This document shows, one piece after another, positions 8,118 to 10,554 of a stretch of DNA of 10,554 nucleotides; the stretch's first letter is position 1, and every line of letters starts with the position of its first letter. The notes beneath the pieces are model-generated. The model did no database searches. It worked only from the letters and a program-made list of their open reading frames with translations, and was not told the DNA's origin. This DNA is from Deltaproteobacteria bacterium (lineage in GTDB: Bacteria; Myxococcota_A; UBA9160; SZUA-336). The position numbers and the translations under genes are program-made. Location: positions 1-10,554 of the forward strand of contig JAUXJB010000036.1 of assembly GCA_030624945.1 (NCBI GenBank), in the 5' to 3' direction.

Positions 8118-8147
8118 CTACAGACATTGGCTCGCGGGGGATGCGGC

Positions 8148-8645
8148 ATGAACTGGGAAGCGCGGATCGGGAAGCTGGCAGTCTACCCGGGCTACGGAGT
8201 CGCTCGCATCGAGGCATTGCAGCAGCAGGAGGTCGGTGGGCAGAACCTCGAATTCCTGGTCTTGCGACGCCTGGAGGACGAAACGCGAATCCTGATTCCC
8301 CGCAACAAGCTCGATGAGGTGGGTCTGCGCTCCGTGATGAAGCGCGCGGAGGCCGCGCGGGTCTGGGAGATCCTGCGCACGCGCACCAAGGCGCGAAGGC
8401 GGGGCGGGATCCCCTGGAGTCGACAGTTCCGGGAGTTCCAGGAGAAGCTGCGAACCGGGTCCATCTTCGATACGGCCGAGGTGCTGCGCGATCTGCTGCG
8501 GCTCCAGCTGGAGAAGGAGCTGTCATTCGGCGAGCGCAAGCTGCTCGAGAATGCCCGCTCGCTGCTGGTCCAGGAGCTGGCCGCGACGCAGGGAGTCGAA
8601 GCGGACAAGGTCGAGGCAGATATTCGAGTCGCCGTCAGGCATTGA
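8148..8645 (+). CDS. CarD/CdnL-family RNA polymerase-binding transcription regulator
   Basis: CarD/CdnL proteins bind the RNA polymerase beta subunit through an N-terminal Tudor-like domain and stabilise the open promoter complex, notably at rRNA and other growth-linked promoters; CdnL is essential in Myxococcus. The product is 165 residues. The RNAP-interaction domain spans about 5-60 (KLAVYPGYGVARIEAL, then LIPRNKLDEVGLR). The helical DNA-contact domain includes PWSRQFREFQEKLRTG, where Trp90 aligns with the minor-groove tryptophan of mycobacterial CarD (Trp85). SFGERKLLENARSLLVQELA is the family's C-terminal signature. It lacks the HMGA-like tail of true Myxococcus CarD, so it is the short CdnL type. 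The ATG at 8148 is preferred to an in-frame TTG at 8127, which would lie almost on the predicted transcript start; the ribosome site (GGGGGA at 8136-8141) is moderate. ispD follows after 22 bases. Confidence 0.93.
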   Translation: MNWEARIGKLAVYPGYGVARIEALQQQEVGGQNLEFLVLRRLEDETRILIPRNKLDEVGLRSVMKRAEAARVWEILRTRTKARRRGGIPWSRQFREFQEKLRTGSIFDTAEVLRDLLRLQLEKELSFGERKLLENARSLLVQELAATQGVEADKVEADIRVAVRH

Positions 8646-8654
8646 TCTCCCGGC

Positions 8655-8660
8655 TATATT
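8655..8660 (+). promoter_or_regulatory. TATATT hexamer directly before ispD, possible leaderless promoter -10
   Basis: TATATT matches TATAAT in five of six positions and ends seven bases before the ispD ATG, so transcription from it would begin at or next to the start codon. No Shine-Dalgarno sequence lies in the 22 bases between carD and ispD. No -35 box is evident at 16-18 bases upstream. Confidence 0.3.
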
Positions 8661-8667
8661 CCCGGCC

Positions 8668-9366
8668 ATGAGTGTCGTTGCTCTCGTGCTCGCGGCCGGC
8701 CAGGGCGTACGCCTCGGTGAGCCCGCTCCCAAGGCGCTGGTGCGCGTCGCCGGACGCACCATGTTGGAGTGGAGCGCGGACGCATTAGGTCGGGCGTCGA
8801 CGGTAGACGCCGTGCAGGCTGTCCTCCCGCCGGGCTGCGCGCGAGACTTCGAGTCGCTGCGGCGGAGCTGGTCGGGGCCGGCGCGGCTTCTGGAGCCCGT
8901 CACCGGTGGAGAGACGCGGCAGGATTCCGTGTCGCGGGGTCTCGACGCCGCGCTTCGGGAGCTGCCCCACTCCGAGTTCGTGCTGGTGCACGACGCGGCG
9001 CGCTGTCTGGTCGAGCCCGAGGACGCGGAGCGGGTGCTCGAGGCGGCGCGCGCAACCGGGGCCGCCCTACCTGTGCTCCCCGTGACCGATACAGTGAAGA
9101 TCGTGGAGGGCGGGCGAGTCTCTGGCACGCCCGATCGTCGGACGGTGGCACTCGCGCAGACGCCGCAGGCTTTTCGGGTCGAGATCTTGCGCCGGGCACT
9201 CGACCAAGCCGAACGCGACGCCTTTCGCGGAACGGACTGCGCCTCGCTCGTGGAGCGCCTGGGAGTCGAGGTCGTGACGTGCGCCGGTCGCAGCGAGAAC
9301 TTCAAGGTCACGCACCCGCGCGATCTCGAGCTCGCGGAAGCTCGCCTCCTGGGGTCGCTCGGGTGA
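8668..9366 (+). CDS. ispD: 2-C-methyl-D-erythritol 4-phosphate cytidylyltransferase
   Basis: IspD transfers CMP from CTP to 2-C-methyl-D-erythritol 4-phosphate, the third step of the MEP route to isoprenoid precursors. The protein has 232 residues, the normal size. The nucleotide-binding N-terminus reads LVLAAGQGVRLG with the Gly-rich loop and Arg, followed by PK, slightly short of the common PKQ. GGETRQDSV, LVHDAARC, PVTDTVKIV and AQTPQAF are all present in order. TDCASLVE replaces the more usual TDDASLVE, and NFKVTHPRDLELAE holds the late catalytic lysine. The ATG at 8668 is the first codon from which the family N-terminus reads correctly; the frame is open further upstream only as a shadow of carD. 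No ribosome site precedes it, and TATATT lies just before, so it is either translated by read-through from carD or from a leaderless message. The stop overlaps ispF by four bases. Confidence 0.95.
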   Translation: MSVVALVLAAGQGVRLGEPAPKALVRVAGRTMLEWSADALGRASTVDAVQAVLPPGCARDFESLRRSWSGPARLLEPVTGGETRQDSVSRGLDAALRELPHSEFVLVHDAARCLVEPEDAERVLEAARATGAALPVLPVTDTVKIVEGGRVSGTPDRRTVALAQTPQAFRVEILRRALDQAERDAFRGTDCASLVERLGVEVVTCAGRSENFKVTHPRDLELAEARLLGSLG

Positions 9367-9842
9367 GGGTCGGCTCGGGATTCGATATCCACCGCCTGGT
9401 CGCCGGGCGTCCCCTCATCCTGGGGGGCGTCGAGATCGAGCACGGGCGCGGCCTCGAGGGTCACTCCGATGCGGACGTCCTGGCCCATGCGGTAGCCGAT
9501 GCCCTGCTCGGCGCGATCGGGGCGGGCGATCTCGGGACGCACTTCCCAGCATCCGAGGAGCGCTGGCGGGATGCCGCGGGGGCGCTGCTCCTGGCGGAGG
9601 TACTGCGCCGCGTCGACGAAGCGGGCTATCGTATCGGGAACCTGGACGCGACGGTGATCGCCGAGGAGCCCAGGCTCTCTCCGTGGCTCGACGCGATCCG
9701 GGGCGGTCTGGCAGAGATGCTGTCGCTTGACCAATCCAGACTGAACGTCAAGCTCAAGAGTGCCGATCGCCTGGGCGCCGTCGGTCGCGGCGAGGGGATC
9801 GCGGCGCAGGCAGTGGTTCTATTGGAGGAGATCGCGGGTTGA
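9363..9842 (+). CDS. ispF: 2-C-methyl-D-erythritol 2,4-cyclodiphosphate synthase
   Basis: IspF cyclises the CDP-methylerythritol phosphate intermediate to the 2,4-cyclodiphosphate, releasing CMP, in the fifth step of the MEP pathway; it works as a trimer with a metal at each subunit interface. At 159 residues it matches E. coli IspF in length. The metal ligands Asp8 and His10 (GFDIH) and His42 are present, as is the conserved [19 protein letters not shown] segment. [14 protein letters not shown] closes the active site. The conserved TTTE segment (E. coli 132-135) reads KSAD here, so the Glu135 metal ligand is Asp. The gene starts with GTG, overlapping the ispD stop as GTGA, with no clear ribosome site of its own, so it probably depends on coupling to ispD. 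IspE, the intervening enzyme, is not in the window. Confidence 0.95.
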   Translation: MRVGSGFDIHRLVAGRPLILGGVEIEHGRGLEGHSDADVLAHAVADALLGAIGAGDLGTHFPASEERWRDAAGALLLAEVLRRVDEAGYRIGNLDATVIAEEPRLSPWLDAIRGGLAEMLSLDQSRLNVKLKSADRLGAVGRGEGIAAQAVVLLEEIAG

Positions 9843-10554
9843 GCGAGCTCCGGCTGTACAACACGCTGACGCGTCGTAAGGAGGTGTTCGCGCCCCGCGA
9901 GCCGGGGCCGGTTCGCGTCTACTCCTGCGGGCCGACGGTCTACGGCCACGCGCACCTCGGGAACATGCGCCCGTATCTGTTTGCGGATCTTCTGAAGAAG
10001 ACGCTCCGGTACTTCGGATACGAGGTGCGGCACGTCATGAACATAACCGACGTAGGCCACCTCGTGAGCGATGCCGATGAAGGCGAGGATAAGATCGAGC
10101 TGGCCGCACGCGAAGAGGGCGTGTCCGCGTGGGACGTGGCCCAGAAGTGGACGGATGTCTTCAAGGCCGATCTCGCACGCCTGGGCGTCGAGGAGCCCGA
10201 CATCTGGTGCAAGGCGACGGATCACATCGAAGAGCAGATCGAGATGATCCGGCGGCTCGAAGAGAAGGGCTTCACCTATCGGACGTCGGACGGGATCTAC
10301 TTCGATACGTCAAGGGACCCGCACTACGGCGAGCTCGCCCGCCTGAATCTGGAGCAACAGCAGGCGCAGGAACGCATCGGAGGTACGACGGACAAGCGAC
10401 ACCCTTCGGACTTCGCGGTGTGGAAGCTCTCGCCCGAGGAGGGTCCGAGGCGCCAGATGGAGTGGGACAGCCCATGGGGCCGGGGTTTTCCCGGCTGGCA
10501 CATCGAGTGCTCGGCGATGAGTTCCCACTATCTCGGCGAGAGCTTCGACATCCA
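9839..10554 (+). CDS. cysS: Cysteinyl-tRNA synthetase, 5' part, truncated by the window end
   Basis: CysS, a class I synthetase, charges tRNA-Cys with cysteine. About 238 of roughly 460-490 residues are visible, covering the start of the Rossmann catalytic domain. [12 protein letters not shown] is the typical opening. [15 protein letters not shown] follows, with the HIGH-type signature HAHLG and the first zinc-binding cysteine at residue 30. Then come [10 protein letters not shown], with DKI further on, DFAVWKLS and [10 protein letters not shown], the last giving the second zinc-site cysteine at residue 224. The remaining zinc ligands and the KMSKS loop lie beyond the window. The start is TTG at 9839, overlapping the ispF stop as TTGA, with a strong GGAGGAG at 9824-9830 eight bases upstream. 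An ispD-ispF-cysS order is seen in several bacterial groups, so the arrangement supports the assignments. Confidence 0.96.
   Translation, partial: MSELRLYNTLTRRKEVFAPREPGPVRVYSCGPTVYGHAHLGNMRPYLFADLLKKTLRYFGYEVRHVMNITDVGHLVSDADEGEDKIELAAREEGVSAWDVAQKWTDVFKADLARLGVEEPDIWCKATDHIEEQIEMIRRLEEKGFTYRTSDGIYFDTSRDPHYGELARLNLEQQQAQERIGGTTDKRHPSDFAVWKLSPEEGPRRQMEWDSPWGRGFPGWHIECSAMSSHYLGESFDI

Noticed and set aside
8127..8147. Upstream TTG start for carD adding seven residues
   Set aside because: It would begin about three bases after the predicted transcript start with no room for a ribosome site; the ATG at 8148 fits CarD family N-termini better.

Overview
This is a G+C-rich stretch of ordinary bacterial chromosome, almost entirely coding, with ten genes (two cut by the window edges). 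It has no mobile element, no CRISPR array and no RNA gene that I can see. The combination of ptsI-metK-ahcY, yajC-secD-secF, a bactofilin, and a CarD-type regulator leading into ispD-ispF-cysS, together with very high third-position G+C and frequent GTG/TTG starts, fits the broad deltaproteobacterial assemblage (Myxococcota, Desulfobacterota or related candidate phyla). That placement is inferred from gene content and layout; no marker gene was compared with a database.

Region 1 (1-3488, + strand) holds the C-terminal part of PTS enzyme I, then S-adenosylmethionine synthetase (metK) and S-adenosylhomocysteinase (ahcY). metK and ahcY make up part of the activated methyl cycle: MetK makes SAM, methyltransferases turn it into SAH, and AhcY clears SAH to adenosine and homocysteine. 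Region 2 (3489-7556, + strand) starts with a short intergenic stretch carrying a good sigma70-type extended -10 promoter. It continues with a tightly overlapping set: a secreted SpoIID/LytB-family protein, yajC, secD and secF. The last three are the accessory subunits of the Sec translocon. Region 3 (7593-7982, - strand) is a single bactofilin gene, convergent with secF and divergent from carD. Region 4 (8148 to the end, + strand) is carD, ispD, ispF and the 5' part of cysS: a transcription regulator, two MEP-pathway isoprenoid enzymes and cysteinyl-tRNA synthetase.

Four neighbouring pairs (spoIID-like/yajC, yajC/secD, ispD/ispF, ispF/cysS) meet in 4-nt GTGA or TTGA overlaps, and secD/secF share one base. 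This points to translational coupling within two operons. I looked for a novel system and did not find one. The points worth a second look are small: a promoter that decides the start of the SpoIID-like gene, a possible leaderless start for ispD, the direct coupling of a SpoIID-like gene to yajC, the carD/bactofilin divergent control region, and unusual residues in AhcY and IspF.
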